DNA of 32,179 nt from Bacteroidota bacterium (GCA_025963735.1 JAOQAF010000073.1:1-32179); one strand, 5' to 3'. Positions 18,537 to 29,100 are shown, numbered from the stretch's first letter. A program made the numbers and translations. The notes: generated by a model not told the origin, from the sequence alone.

Positions 18537-19409
18537 ATGCATCAATTTCCTGAAACGGAACTTATTCTTACAAAGGATAACCGCGTTTACCATATTAACT
18601 TAAAAGCGGAAGACATTGCCGACGATGTGATTGTTGTTGGCGATCAACATAGGGTGGCACAGATTTCAGCTTTTTTCAGTAAAGTGGATTTTAAAACCGA
18701 ACATCGTGAGTTTGTAACACATACCGGCATGTTTAATGGTAAAAGAATCACTGTATTAAGCACCGGCATTGGCACCGACAATATTGACATTGTTTTAAAT
18801 GAATTAGATGCCGCGGTTAATATCAATCCCGAAAAAAGAGAATTGAATTCAGGCTTACGTAAATTAAACATCATTCGGCTGGGTACAAGCGGGGCCCTGC
18901 AGGCCGATATTCCTGTAAACGGTTTGGTAGTTAGCTCTCATGGCCTCGGTCTGGATGGTTTATTGAATTTTTATGCCGACTGGAAATCCATTAATGAAGA
19001 TGATATCAGCGAAGCTTTTATTAAACATACCTCTTGGTTAAAAAACTTGCCTTATCCTTATTGTGTAAAGGCAAGCAATGTTCTTCTTAAAAAGTTCTCC
19101 GAAGGAAATCATGTAGGTATTACGGCAACAGCGCCGGGGTTTTACGGACCGCAGGGTAGGGAAATAAGACTTAAGGCGGCTGCAACCAACCTTAATGAGC
19201 TTTTAACTTCCTTTCGATTAAACGATCAGCGCATTACGAATTTTGAAATGGAAACTTCCGCATTGTACGGATTAGGAAAACTGCTGGGTCATAATTGTCT
19301 TACGGTTTGTGTGATAATTGCAAACCGTGTAAGAAAAGAATTTACGTCAGATTATAAAAAGAGTGTGGATGTATTGATTGAAAATTGTTTAAACAGATTA
19401 ACAAGTTAA
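18537..19409 (+). CDS. Nucleoside phosphorylase (uridine phosphorylase-like)
   Basis: 290 aa; DVIVVGDQHRVAQIS, HTGMFNGKRITVLSTGIGTDNIDIVLNELDAA, IIRLGTSGALQADIPV, NFEMETSALYGLGKLLGH. Confidence 0.92.
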   Translation: MHQFPETELILTKDNRVYHINLKAEDIADDVIVVGDQHRVAQISAFFSKVDFKTEHREFVTHTGMFNGKRITVLSTGIGTDNIDIVLNELDAAVNINPEKRELNSGLRKLNIIRLGTSGALQADIPVNGLVVSSHGLGLDGLLNFYADWKSINEDDISEAFIKHTSWLKNLPYPYCVKASNVLLKKFSEGNHVGITATAPGFYGPQGREIRLKAAATNLNELLTSFRLNDQRITNFEMETSALYGLGKLLGHNCLTVCVIIANRVRKEFTSDYKKSVDVLIENCLNRLTS

Positions 19410-19410
19410 A

Positions 19411-20244
19411 ATGAACAGAGCAGAACTTATAAAACAAATTAAGGCGAAACAATCATTTTTATGTGTTGGTCTGGATCCGGATATGACTAAGATACCGGCT
19501 TATTTAATGGAGGAGGAAGAAGATCCTATTTATACTTTCAATAAACAAATAATAGAAGCCACTGCACCCTATTGTGTGGCGTTTAAACCAAACAACGCTT
19601 TTTATGAAGCCTATGGTTTAAGCGGTATGGAAAGCCTTGAGAAAACCATTAAGTATATTAAAAGAAATTTCCCCGATCATTTTTTAATAGCTGATGCAAA
19701 GCGCGGCGATATTGGCAATACAAGCACTATGTACGCCCATGCTTTTTTTGAGCGACTTGAGGCCGATGCCATTACAGTTGCGCCTTACATGGGTATTGAT
19801 TCTGTAAAACCTTTTCTTCAGTTTGAAAATAAATGGGCTATAGTTTTAGGCTTAACAAGCAATGAGGGTTCGTCGGATTTTCAACTCTTAAAAATTGATA
19901 ATAAAGATCTTTATTTACATGTTATTGAAAAGTGCGCCAGATGGGGCAATGAGGGCAATATGATGTTTGTTGTCGGGGCCACCAAACCTAATATGCTTGC
20001 CGAGGTGCGAAAAGTTGTTCCGGATCATTTTCTTTTGGTACCAGGGGTAGGCGCCCAGGGAGGAAGTCTGGCGGAAGTTTGTAAATACGGACTTAATAAA
20101 GATGTTGGATTGCTTGTAAATTCAAGCAGAGGAATTATATATGCTTCGAGTGAAAAAGATTTTGATGTGAAGGCCGCGGCAGAAGCTAAAAAACTATCTG
20201 ACCAGATGAAAGAAATTATGAATTCGTCAAGGATTTATAAATAA
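19411..20244 (+). CDS. pyrF: Orotidine-5'-phosphate decarboxylase
   Basis: 277 aa; FLCVGLDPDMTKIP, VAFKPNNAFYEAYG, FLIADAKRGDIGNTSTMYA, APYMGIDSVKPF, LLVPGVGAQGGSL. Confidence 0.95.
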   Translation: MNRAELIKQIKAKQSFLCVGLDPDMTKIPAYLMEEEEDPIYTFNKQIIEATAPYCVAFKPNNAFYEAYGLSGMESLEKTIKYIKRNFPDHFLIADAKRGDIGNTSTMYAHAFFERLEADAITVAPYMGIDSVKPFLQFENKWAIVLGLTSNEGSSDFQLLKIDNKDLYLHVIEKCARWGNEGNMMFVVGATKPNMLAEVRKVVPDHFLLVPGVGAQGGSLAEVCKYGLNKDVGLLVNSSRGIIYASSEKDFDVKAAAEAKKLSDQMKEIMNSSRIYK

Positions 20245-20279
20245 GCGAATCAGTTTTAAAAAATATAAAACAAATTATA

Positions 20280-20597
20280 ATGGAAGAGAATAACAATAAT
20301 CAGAACCAACCACATTTAGATATAGAACTCAGCGAAGAAATAGCGGAAGGCATTTATTCAAACCTTGCCATCATCACACATTCGCAAAGTGAATTTGTAA
20401 TAGATTTTGTAAAAATTATGCCCGGAGTTCCAAAGGCACGCGTTAAATCAAGAATTTTACTAACGCCGCAACACGCCAAACGTCTTGCAAAAGCGCTGGC
20501 GGATAACATTGCCAAATTCGAACAGCAGCACGGAAAAATTAAAGATTTTGACACGCCTTTTCCAATGAACTTTGGCGGCCCTACAGCGCAGGCCTAG
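20280..20597 (+). CDS. DUF3467 domain-containing protein
   Basis: 105 aa; LDIELSEEIAEGIYSNLAIITHSQSEFVIDFVKIMPGVPKARVKSRILLTPQHAKRLAKALADNI. Confidence 0.9.
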   Translation: MEENNNNQNQPHLDIELSEEIAEGIYSNLAIITHSQSEFVIDFVKIMPGVPKARVKSRILLTPQHAKRLAKALADNIAKFEQQHGKIKDFDTPFPMNFGGPTAQA

Positions 20598-20642
20598 GGT
20601 TTATTGAAAAAGATTTTTTGGGGTGAATAAGTAATGACAGTA

Positions 20643-21554
20643 TTATTTTATCATCATGCTTCTTTTCACTAGGTAAGTGTAGAGTATATTATCGAAACCT
20701 CCGTTAATATCCGCATCAACCAGGTCTATCCTGTACTGATTGCATTTAATTTTCAGTTCCTCATGAAATTGGTTAACCGATTTAATATACTGCGCTTTTA
20801 TTTCAGTGGGATTTAATTTAATTTCTTCCTGAGTTTCAAGATCAATAAAATGATAGGGCCTGTTATCAAAATCAAATTCCAGCTCTTTGGTTTTGTCGGT
20901 TACATGAAATAATACAACTTCATGTTTTTTATATTTTAAATGTTGAAGTGCGGAAAATAATTCATCATTATTGGAATTACCTTCAAACATATCACTGAAT
21001 ATAATTACAAGTGATCGCTGATGAATTACTTCCGCCACCTGGTTTAAGGCCGAAGCCGCGGATGTAGATTTATTAGTGTCTTTATGTTCAAGCAAATCTT
21101 CAAGCGCTTTATAAATTAATTTTTGATGTGAAGGGCTGCCCTTAACCGGAAAATGTTTTTTAATTTCATCCTGAAATAGGGTTAACCCATATGCATCCCG
21201 CTGTTGTTTTAAAACTTCACATAATGCCGCAGCCGCGTAAACGCTGAACCGCAATTTATTATTTTCGCTTTCCAAGGGAAAAAGCATGCTGGAGGAAGTG
21301 TCAATAACAATCTGACATCTCAGGTTAGTTTCTTCCTCGTACCGTTTAATAAATAATTTTTCAGTTCTGGCAAATAACTTCCAGTCAATATGTCGTGTAC
21401 TTTCGCCTGTATTATAGAGTCTGTGTTCTGCAAACTCAACCGAGAAGCCATGGAATGGACTTTTATGCAGCCCCGTTATAAAACCCTCCACCACTTTTTT
21501 TGCCAGCAGTTCCAGGTTTTTAAAGGGTTCAATATGGGCTCTGTTAATAGGCAT
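20643..21554 (-). CDS. DUF58 domain-containing protein (vWA-like)
   Basis: 303 aa; GLHKSPFHGFSVEFAEHRLYNTGESTRHIDWKLFARTEKLFIKRYEEETNLRCQIVIDTSSSM is a DUF58 signature. Confidence 0.92.
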   Translation of the reverse strand: MPINRAHIEPFKNLELLAKKVVEGFITGLHKSPFHGFSVEFAEHRLYNTGESTRHIDWKLFARTEKLFIKRYEEETNLRCQIVIDTSSSMLFPLESENNKLRFSVYAAAALCEVLKQQRDAYGLTLFQDEIKKHFPVKGSPSHQKLIYKALEDLLEHKDTNKSTSAASALNQVAEVIHQRSLVIIFSDMFEGNSNNDELFSALQHLKYKKHEVVLFHVTDKTKELEFDFDNRPYHFIDLETQEEIKLNPTEIKAQYIKSVNQFHEELKIKCNQYRIDLVDADINGGFDNILYTYLVKRSMMIK

Positions 21555-21660
21555 GGAAGCCGTAAATTACCGATATTTTTTTGTTAAAAACTGTCATATT
21601 CAAAATATTTTTTTAATTTCGTAAAATTAATGATCCTCAAGGCAGGACGTGAGATTTTAT

Positions 21661-24600
21661 ATGAGAAAACATTTATTTTCCTTTTTATTTATTGCAGTTT
21701 CGTTTTTAACAATTCATGCTCAGATTGATACAAGTTTTTGGTTCGTAGCCCCTGATATATCTGCCACGCTTGGCGATTCTCCTATCACGCTTCACGTGCA
21801 AACCTACAATCAGGCCGCCACTGTTTATGTTCGTCAGCCTGCAAATCCATCAGGTGTAAATGCCATTTTAACCGTTGGCGCTTCCACCACTCAGATTTTA
21901 AACCTAACTCCTTCTATTACAGCTGTTGAAAGCGCCCCGGTTAACTCTGTAAGTGCAAAAGGTATTTACATTAGTTCTAACGCCAATGTTTCAGTGTATT
22001 ATACGATTGGTGCAGGTTCAAACAAAGAAATGATTAGCCTGAAAGGGCAAAGGTCTGTTGGCACTGATTTCTACACACCTGTGCCTAATTCATTAACCAC
22101 AGCGGTAACCTATACCGATGCCGGAGTGGGTTTTGATGTGGTTGCAATTGGCTCCGGTATAACCACTATTTTAATTACACCAAGGGCTGCCTGCGTAGGA
22201 AGGGCTAAAAATGTTACCTTTTCAAAAAGTCTTTCACAGGGCGAAACTTTTTCGGTGAGAGATTTAAATACCGTTAACCCTAGCCAGCTTGCCGGTTCTA
22301 TTATTTCTGCAGACAAGCCAATAGCAGTTACTGTTAGTGGTATTGTTCAAACAAACGGGGCCTGCGTTTCCAGTTATGCCGACCAGATTACGGCGAGCGA
22401 CCAGATTGGAAAAGATTATGTTATTCTCAGAAGTAATACCGGTTCTACAGATGTGGCTTATATCCTCGCCACCGTTAATTCAAGCAGTTTAACCATAACC
22501 AATTCAACGGCAACGGTTAACTGGCTTATTAATTTCGGAGAGACTTATTCGGTAAGCATCACAGATCCTATCACCTACATTAAATCTGATAAGCCCGTTT
22601 ATGTTTTACACGCGAGTGGATATGGCTGCAAGTTAAGCGCGGCTCAGGTTGCACCAGCGTATTGCGCCGGTTCCTATACTACTTCTTTCATTAGATTAAG
22701 CAGCGATTCATTAAATCTAAATGTGGTTACCCGCATCGGAAATCAGAATTCATTTACCTTAACTTCCAATGGCACCAATGTTCCTGTATCTGGAGCAAGC
22801 TTTACCACAGTGCCCGGTAGCGGAGGAAATTTAGTTGCCGCCCGTTTATTCTATCCTGTAGGTGCAATTCCTGTGGGATCACATAACGTATTAAAAAACA
22901 AACAGGATTTATTTGCACTGGGTATCCAGAATGGAAGTACCCTTGGTGGAAGTGCCTATGCCTATGGTTCTGAATTTGGAGCGAGCGCATTTGTATTTGC
23001 TAATACCGCGCCAACCGCAACCATTTGTTCAAATACTACATTTACCCTTAACGGCCAGGTAGGCGGCGGACCCAATACCGGTGTATATTCTTTCAATGGC
23101 TTTGGAACTCTTTCCGGCCCGGCGAATCAGATAACAAATAATGTTTACACGCCTAATCCGGTTGATACTAATATTAAGCCGGTTAAATTTATTTTATCGT
23201 CAACTGGCATTTGTCCTAACAAATCTGATACATTTAAACTTACCGTTAAACAGGCGCCCATTGTTAACGGCGGCTTTGATGTAAATGTTTGTTCAAATAA
23301 TCCAACGGTTCAGTTAAATGGAAATGTAATCGGTCCCACCAACCAGGGATTCTGGACTGTAATAGCGCCGGGTAACGGTACTTTTGTTCCAAGCGTTAAT
23401 AATTTTACAGCAACCTATAATCTTTCAAACACAGATACTGCACTTACAAGTATTAAAATTGTTTTAACCAGTACGAACAATGCAGGTTGTAACGCGGTTT
23501 CCGATACCATGAAAGTTTTTGTTAATAAGGCTCCGCTTGTAAAATCAAGCAATGTAAAACCCCTGGTACGTTGCGCTAATAATGCCAATGTATTTCTTAA
23601 CGGAACGGTTTCGGGTCCTACAACTTCTTCCGGAACATGGACAACTACCGGTACGGGATACTTTACGCCCAATAACCAGTCTTTAATCTGTAATTATATT
23701 CCAAGTGTATCTGATATTCTTTCAGGAACAGTTACTTTAAAATTAACCAGCAGTGGAGGTGCACCATGCAAGGCGGTTAGCGATAGTGTTAATGTAATAT
23801 TTACACAACCTGTAACCGTTAGCACCGGTGTTGATTTAAACAGTTGTACAAATAATCCGGTTGTTAATTTAAATGCAGTAATTACAGGAACAGCTACCAA
23901 TACAGGTATGTGGTCAGGAGGGGCAGGTGTTTATTCTTTATCAAACACTGCACTCACACCAACTTACACCGCCGCAGCTTCTGAGGTTGCAGCTGGCTTT
24001 GTTGTGTTAACCTTTACCACCACTAATAATGGTATATGTAACGGGGTATCTGACCAGGTAAGAATTGATTTCAGACAAGAACCGGCAGCCAATTTTACTG
24101 TGAATACAGTGTGTTTAAATCAAAATACAATTTTTACAGATCAATCAGTTAACACATCCGGTTTAGGGGCTATTAATAACTATAATTGGAATTTTGGTGA
24201 TGGTATTTCTTCAACAACGGTTAGTCCGGTGCATACATACTCAACCGCAGGTACATTTACCGCGCAATTGGTAATCAGCAGCACCTTTGGGTGTTATGAT
24301 ACGATCAGCAGGCCGGTTATTGTGCATGTTCTGCCGGTAGCGGGCATGAGCATCAGCAGGGCCTGCAGTGGTTCAGCCCAACAAATAACCTTTACCGATC
24401 AATCAACAATTCCGGCACCGGGAAGCATCGCGTCCACCGGTTATTATTGGGATTTCGGAGGATTTGGTTTCTCAATATCCAAAGACACTGCCATTGTTTT
24501 TCCATCACAGGGATTATACAATATAACACACGTTGTAACTTCAACCAATAATTGCGTTTCAACTATTACGCAATCGGTTAATATCACTCCAAAACCACAA

Positions 24601-25122
24601 GCCAAGTTTTTATATACCAACAACAATACTCAATCTCTTGAAACTAATATTGCGTTCATTGATTCTTCAAAAGCCGCTGTATCATGGACCTGGGATTTTG
24701 GTAACGGAACAACCAGCAACATACAAAATCCTATTGCCACTTATATAAGCAACGGCACCTACACTGTTTCTTTAACCATAACCGATCAGTTTGGTTGCGC
24801 CAATACATATACGGCCCAGGTGCGGATCTCCAACATCGTATCTGAAATAACACAATTGATCCCGAACATTATTTCGCCGAACAACGATGGAAAAAATGAT
24901 TTCTGGCGTCTTGATTTTATAAATGTGTTTTACCCTACAGCCGAAATAGAAATATTTAACCGGTGGGGCGAGTCGTTGTTTAAAAGCACGGGCTATTCAA
25001 ATGCCTGGGATGGAAGTTACAAAGGAAACCCTTTGCCTGTAGGCGCTTATTATTACACAATACAGCTCCACGACCCTAAGGATAGTAAGGTGATTAAAGG
25101 AACTGTAACATTATTAAAATAA
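21661..25122 (+). CDS. Giant T9SS-exported surface protein: IgGFc-binding-like N-terminal region, ~90-aa repeats, PKD domains, gliding motility-associated C-terminal (CHU_C) domain
   Basis: Start placed at ATG 21661 (signal peptide MRKHLFSFLFIAVSFLTIHAQ); PKD motifs YNWNFGDGISSTTVSPVHTYSTAGTF and VSWTWDFGNGTTSNIQNPIATY; tail IPNIISPNNDGKNDFWRLDFINVFYPTAEIEIFNRWGESLFKSTGYSNAWDGSYKGNPLPVGAYYYTIQL. Confidence 0.9.
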   Translation: MRKHLFSFLFIAVSFLTIHAQIDTSFWFVAPDISATLGDSPITLHVQTYNQAATVYVRQPANPSGVNAILTVGASTTQILNLTPSITAVESAPVNSVSAKGIYISSNANVSVYYTIGAGSNKEMISLKGQRSVGTDFYTPVPNSLTTAVTYTDAGVGFDVVAIGSGITTILITPRAACVGRAKNVTFSKSLSQGETFSVRDLNTVNPSQLAGSIISADKPIAVTVSGIVQTNGACVSSYADQITASDQIGKDYVILRSNTGSTDVAYILATVNSSSLTITNSTATVNWLINFGETYSVSITDPITYIKSDKPVYVLHASGYGCKLSAAQVAPAYCAGSYTTSFIRLSSDSLNLNVVTRIGNQNSFTLTSNGTNVPVSGASFTTVPGSGGNLVAARLFYPVGAIPVGSHNVLKNKQDLFALGIQNGSTLGGSAYAYGSEFGASAFVFANTAPTATICSNTTFTLNGQVGGGPNTGVYSFNGFGTLSGPANQITNNVYTPNPVDTNIKPVKFILSSTGICPNKSDTFKLTVKQAPIVNGGFDVNVCSNNPTVQLNGNVIGPTNQGFWTVIAPGNGTFVPSVNNFTATYNLSNTDTALTSIKIVLTSTNNAGCNAVSDTMKVFVNKAPLVKSSNVKPLVRCANNANVFLNGTVSGPTTSSGTWTTTGTGYFTPNNQSLICNYIPSVSDILSGTVTLKLTSSGGAPCKAVSDSVNVIFTQPVTVSTGVDLNSCTNNPVVNLNAVITGTATNTGMWSGGAGVYSLSNTALTPTYTAAASEVAAGFVVLTFTTTNNGICNGVSDQVRIDFRQEPAANFTVNTVCLNQNTIFTDQSVNTSGLGAINNYNWNFGDGISSTTVSPVHTYSTAGTFTAQLVISSTFGCYDTISRPVIVHVLPVAGMSISRACSGSAQQITFTDQSTIPAPGSIASTGYYWDFGGFGFSISKDTAIVFPSQGLYNITHVVTSTNNCVSTITQSVNITPKPQAKFLYTNNNTQSLETNIAFIDSSKAAVSWTWDFGNGTTSNIQNPIATYISNGTYTVSLTITDQFGCANTYTAQVRISNIVSEITQLIPNIISPNNDGKNDFWRLDFINVFYPTAEIEIFNRWGESLFKSTGYSNAWDGSYKGNPLPVGAYYYTIQLHDPKDSKVIKGTVTLLK
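22999..24078 (+). repeat. About four tandem ~90-aa coding repeats within the first giant protein
   Basis: Consensus by eye: CxNNPxVxLNGxVxGxTxxGxWTTxGTGxFxPxxxxxxxxYxxSxxDxxxGxVxLxLTSTxxxxCxxVSD; ~270 nt per unit. Confidence 0.7.
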
Positions 25123-25124
25123 TT

Positions 25125-26126
25125 ATGAGGACTAAGATTTTTATAGCAGTATTGTTTTTGTATGCCAGCGTTTCAATAGCACAACAACAGACTTTATACA
25201 GTAATATTATTTTAAATCAATACGTTTATAATCCTGCCTATGCCGGGGTATATAAAGGTGTTGAAATAAACGCCAATTACCGTCAGCAATGGGCGGGGTT
25301 TGAAGACGCACCTAAAACAGCCATCGTAAGTGCTTACGGAACTTTTAAAAAGAAACCCAACATGGCAGTGGGTGGTATGGTAATAAACGACAGAAGCGGA
25401 TTGATAGGACGCACAGCGTTTTACGGATCTTACAGTTACCATGTTAAGCTTGGTAAAAAAGTAAACCTTGGGTTTGGCCTTTCAATGGGTGGAGTTTCTT
25501 ACAACGTAAAGGTTTACAATGCAAAACCTTACGATAAGGATGACGAATTTTTAAAGTCGAATATTTTAAATGCCAACGCCTTTGATGCTAATGCCGGGCT
25601 TTATCTTTACAGTAAAAAATTCTTTTTTGGATTCAGCGGCCAGCAAATTCCAAATGCAAAAATTCGGTGGGTAAATACAATGGGGCGCTTAACCCCGCAT
25701 TACTATGCTATTTCGGGAGTGAATATTACTCTTGATAAAAAGAAAAAAGAGTGGGTGATTCAGCCGGCTTTACTAGCAAGGTTCAACAGTCCTGTACCCT
25801 ATCAACTCGAAGCGAATTTAAGACTCATTTATAAAAACATGTTCTGGATTGGCGGTAACTACCGTTTTGGAGCGTCGGCCAGTGGTATGTTTGGATGCAC
25901 CATAAGTAAGCTTGTAACTTTCGCGTATTCTTATGACTACGCGCTCACTTCATTGCAAAAATATTCTAACGGCAGTCACGAACTTTTATTAACTGTTTCT
26001 TTTGCTTCCAAAAAACAAAAAACAGCAAGCGATAAAGTTACGGATGCTGATGAAGAAGAATTTAATAATCTTGATAATAGCATTAAATCAAATTTAAAAA
26101 ACAAAAAGAATGAAGAGAAGAAATAG
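25125..26126 (+). CDS. PorP/SprF family type IX secretion system membrane protein
   Basis: 333 aa; QQQTLYSNIILNQYVYNPAYAGVYKGVEINANYRQQWAGFEDAPKTAIVSAYGTF...GGMVINDRSGLIGRTAFYGSYSYHVKL. Confidence 0.95.
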   Translation: MRTKIFIAVLFLYASVSIAQQQTLYSNIILNQYVYNPAYAGVYKGVEINANYRQQWAGFEDAPKTAIVSAYGTFKKKPNMAVGGMVINDRSGLIGRTAFYGSYSYHVKLGKKVNLGFGLSMGGVSYNVKVYNAKPYDKDDEFLKSNILNANAFDANAGLYLYSKKFFFGFSGQQIPNAKIRWVNTMGRLTPHYYAISGVNITLDKKKKEWVIQPALLARFNSPVPYQLEANLRLIYKNMFWIGGNYRFGASASGMFGCTISKLVTFAYSYDYALTSLQKYSNGSHELLLTVSFASKKQKTASDKVTDADEEEFNNLDNSIKSNLKNKKNEEKK

Positions 26127-29100
26127 ATTCCTGGTTGTACTGTTATTTTTTACTCTTAAAGTGTCAGTATCGTTTGCACAGATTGATACCGCTTTTTGGT
26201 TTGCGGCCCCATGGGTAACACCCGATCACCACTGGAAAGACAATTATGTTTTACATATTTCAAGCTTTAACAGTGCAAGTACTACTGTAAGGTTACGTCA
26301 GCCATCCGCAATCAGTCCTAATAGATACGATACCACTATAATTCTTGGACCCAATCAAACTTTTGATTATATTTTCTGGAGAGATAAATTAGCAGGGCCT
26401 TCCGAACTGGCTTTTGATTCACTGGAAGTTAGGCCGGCAAATACTGTTCTTCCTTATGGTTTTTATATTTCGTCCACTTCTAACATTACTCTTGTTTATG
26501 ATGTGGTAACAAGAGCTCCAAGTTTTTATAATCCCGAAACATTTTCATTAAAAGGACAAAATGGATTAGGTTTGGAATTCGTTTGTCCGTTCCAGACAAA
26601 ATGGTTTAACCAAACATTGGGTGGAGATTTAAACGGTGATGGAATTGTAACGCAGCCAAAACAACAAATTAATATTGTTGCATCTCAGCCAAATACAGTT
26701 GTATGGATTACGCCAAAGTGTAATGTTGTTGGTCATCCCGCAAACGTAACCTATAGTGTGCTGTTAACTAATTACGGAAGCGCCTATACGATTGAAAACG
26801 CGGTTCAAAACACAAATATAGCAGGTAATAATCTTTCAGGCTCGGTAGTTGTTGCCGATAAACCCATTTCAGTAACAGTAGCCGATGATTCGGTGAGAGG
26901 AGTAACGGGTTGTTTTGATTTAATGGGAGATCAGATTGTTCCCGTAGATATAGTGGGTACAGATTATATTTTAAATAAAGGATTTATGAATGCTGCCGAG
27001 CCCGACGGCGCTTATATTGTTGCAACCGACAATTTTACACAGATTACAATTAATGATGGTGTAACTACTACCACGTTAGTAAATAAAGGCGACACTTATT
27101 TTTATAAAACCACTCAGGCGCTTACTTATGTAAATGCCACCAAGCCTGTATATTGTTTACATGCAACAGGAAATGGATGTGAGCTCGGAGAGGCTTTATT
27201 ACCTCCTTTAAATTGCGCCGGCTCAAACCTGGTGGCTTTTTCAAGAAATACGGCTCAAAACTTCCATCTGAATATACTTTGTAAAAACGGGGCTCAAAGC
27301 ACCTTTACCTTAAATAATGCTACGTCATCTGTTACAGTGCCTATTACAGCAGCTGACTTTACCGTGGTACCTGGTACCGCTACTTTGGTAGGCGGACCAT
27401 ATTATGGCGCCCAGTTAAACCTGCAAAGCACTGCAGTTTTACCTGTAGGATCCTATACTATTGGAAATAACACCGATGTGTTTGCTCTTGGCGTAATAGA
27501 TGGGGGAACAAGCACAGGAACATTATTTCATTACATGTCCTCTTTTTTAAGAAAAACATTTGTACAAACAACAACTGTAACGCCGGTATGCGTGGGGCAG
27601 TCTCCCACGGTAGCCTTAACAGGAACTGTTTCAGGCGGTGCAATCACAGGTATTTGGACAACCTCCAACGGCACGGGTACTTTTTCTCCGTATACTTCAA
27701 CTGTTAATACTATTTCAACAATTTATACTTTGTCTAATAATGACACATTGTTGTCGAGCATTGATTTCTTTCTTACGTCAACTGGTAACTGTACACCTAA
27801 AACCAATTCTATGACGGTAACGGTTAATCAGCGGCCAAAATTGGTAATTGGAAGTAGTACATCCATGTGTAAAAATAACATTCAGCCCATTGTATTAACA
27901 GGCACGGTAAGTAATGCGCTTGGTGGAACCTGGAGTGGTGGTAACGGCGGGGCTTTTGGCAGTCCTGGTGTTAATACCACTTACACTCCTTCGGCCGCAG
28001 ATCTGGCCGCCAACAGCATCACCCTTACCTTAACTACTTCCGGACCTTTACCCGGGTGTTTAAACAGCTCTAAAAGTTTAACGGTTGGTTTTGTGAACCC
28101 CCTTGTGGTTTCTGCCGGACCAAGTACGTATGTGTGTACTAATTCACAAACCCTTGCACTGAATGGCAGTGTTACAGGCTTTACCAATACAGGCTTATGG
28201 AACACTAACGGTACAGGTATTTTTCAACCCGGCAGTGCCAGCCCAAGTGCAACCTATGTGTTAAGTGCCAGTGATTTAAGTTTAACCTCTTTAAGCTTTA
28301 CTTTAGTTTCTACCAACAATCAAATTCAAAACTGTAACGCGGTAACGGATAATATGGTGGTAAATATTATTGCCAAACCTTCGGTAACTGCGGCATCTGT
28401 TCAGCCTATCTGTGCCTCCTCTTTGGTGGTGCCTTTATCGGGAACCGTTAGTGGTTCCGCCAACCAGGGATTCTGGAGCACACCAAACGGTACTGGCGTT
28501 TTTACACAAATTGCCCCGGCAAATGCTTCCTATACTATGAGTGCCAATGATACGCTGTCAGGGAATGTTACTTTTGTGTTGGGTTCAACAGGAACAGTTT
28601 GCCCAACAGAAACCGATACAATTAAATTAATTATTTTAAAGGCCCCGGTAATTCAGATCAGTTCCTCAAGTCCAACTGTATGTAATAATACGCCCATATC
28701 CTTAACTCCTACCATTACAGGCGCAACATCTTATATCTGGAACTCGATAAGTAACGGAACCTTCACTCCTTTATCAGGAGCTATATCTGCGAGTACAACC
28801 GTGCTAAATGGCCAGTATATGCCCTCCGGCAGCGATGTATCTAACGGCAGCGTGGTCTTAACGCTTACCGCCTCCACAGGAAGTTGTTCGGCCTCCAAAA
28901 CATTTACGGTAGGTTTCCAACCTTCTCCTAAAGCCAATTTTAATTTTTCTCCTGTAAGGTGTAAAGATTCTCCGGTCGTATTTACCGACGGTTCTCTGCC
29001 AAACGGAACGTCCAACCTATCCTATAACTGGAACTTCGGGGTAAGTCCTACCTCGGTTTCAAGTTCTTCCAATCCTATATTTACCTACACCAATGTAGGA

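Noticed and set aside
21580-21621. Possible promoter TTTG ... TAATTTCG upstream of the giant-protein cluster
   Set aside because: Spacer is 30 nt, too long for the expected ~19 nt, and the -7 element is imperfect. A promoter must exist nearby but I cannot place it.
22110-24626. Minus-strand ORFs antisense to the first giant protein (22110, 22802, 23415, 23694, 24444)
   Set aside because: Repetitive Thr/Asn/Val-rich codons create open antisense frames; no start context or domain.
27458-29015. Minus-strand ORFs antisense to the second giant protein (27458, 27981, 28731)
   Set aside because: Same reason: shadow frames of the repeat array.
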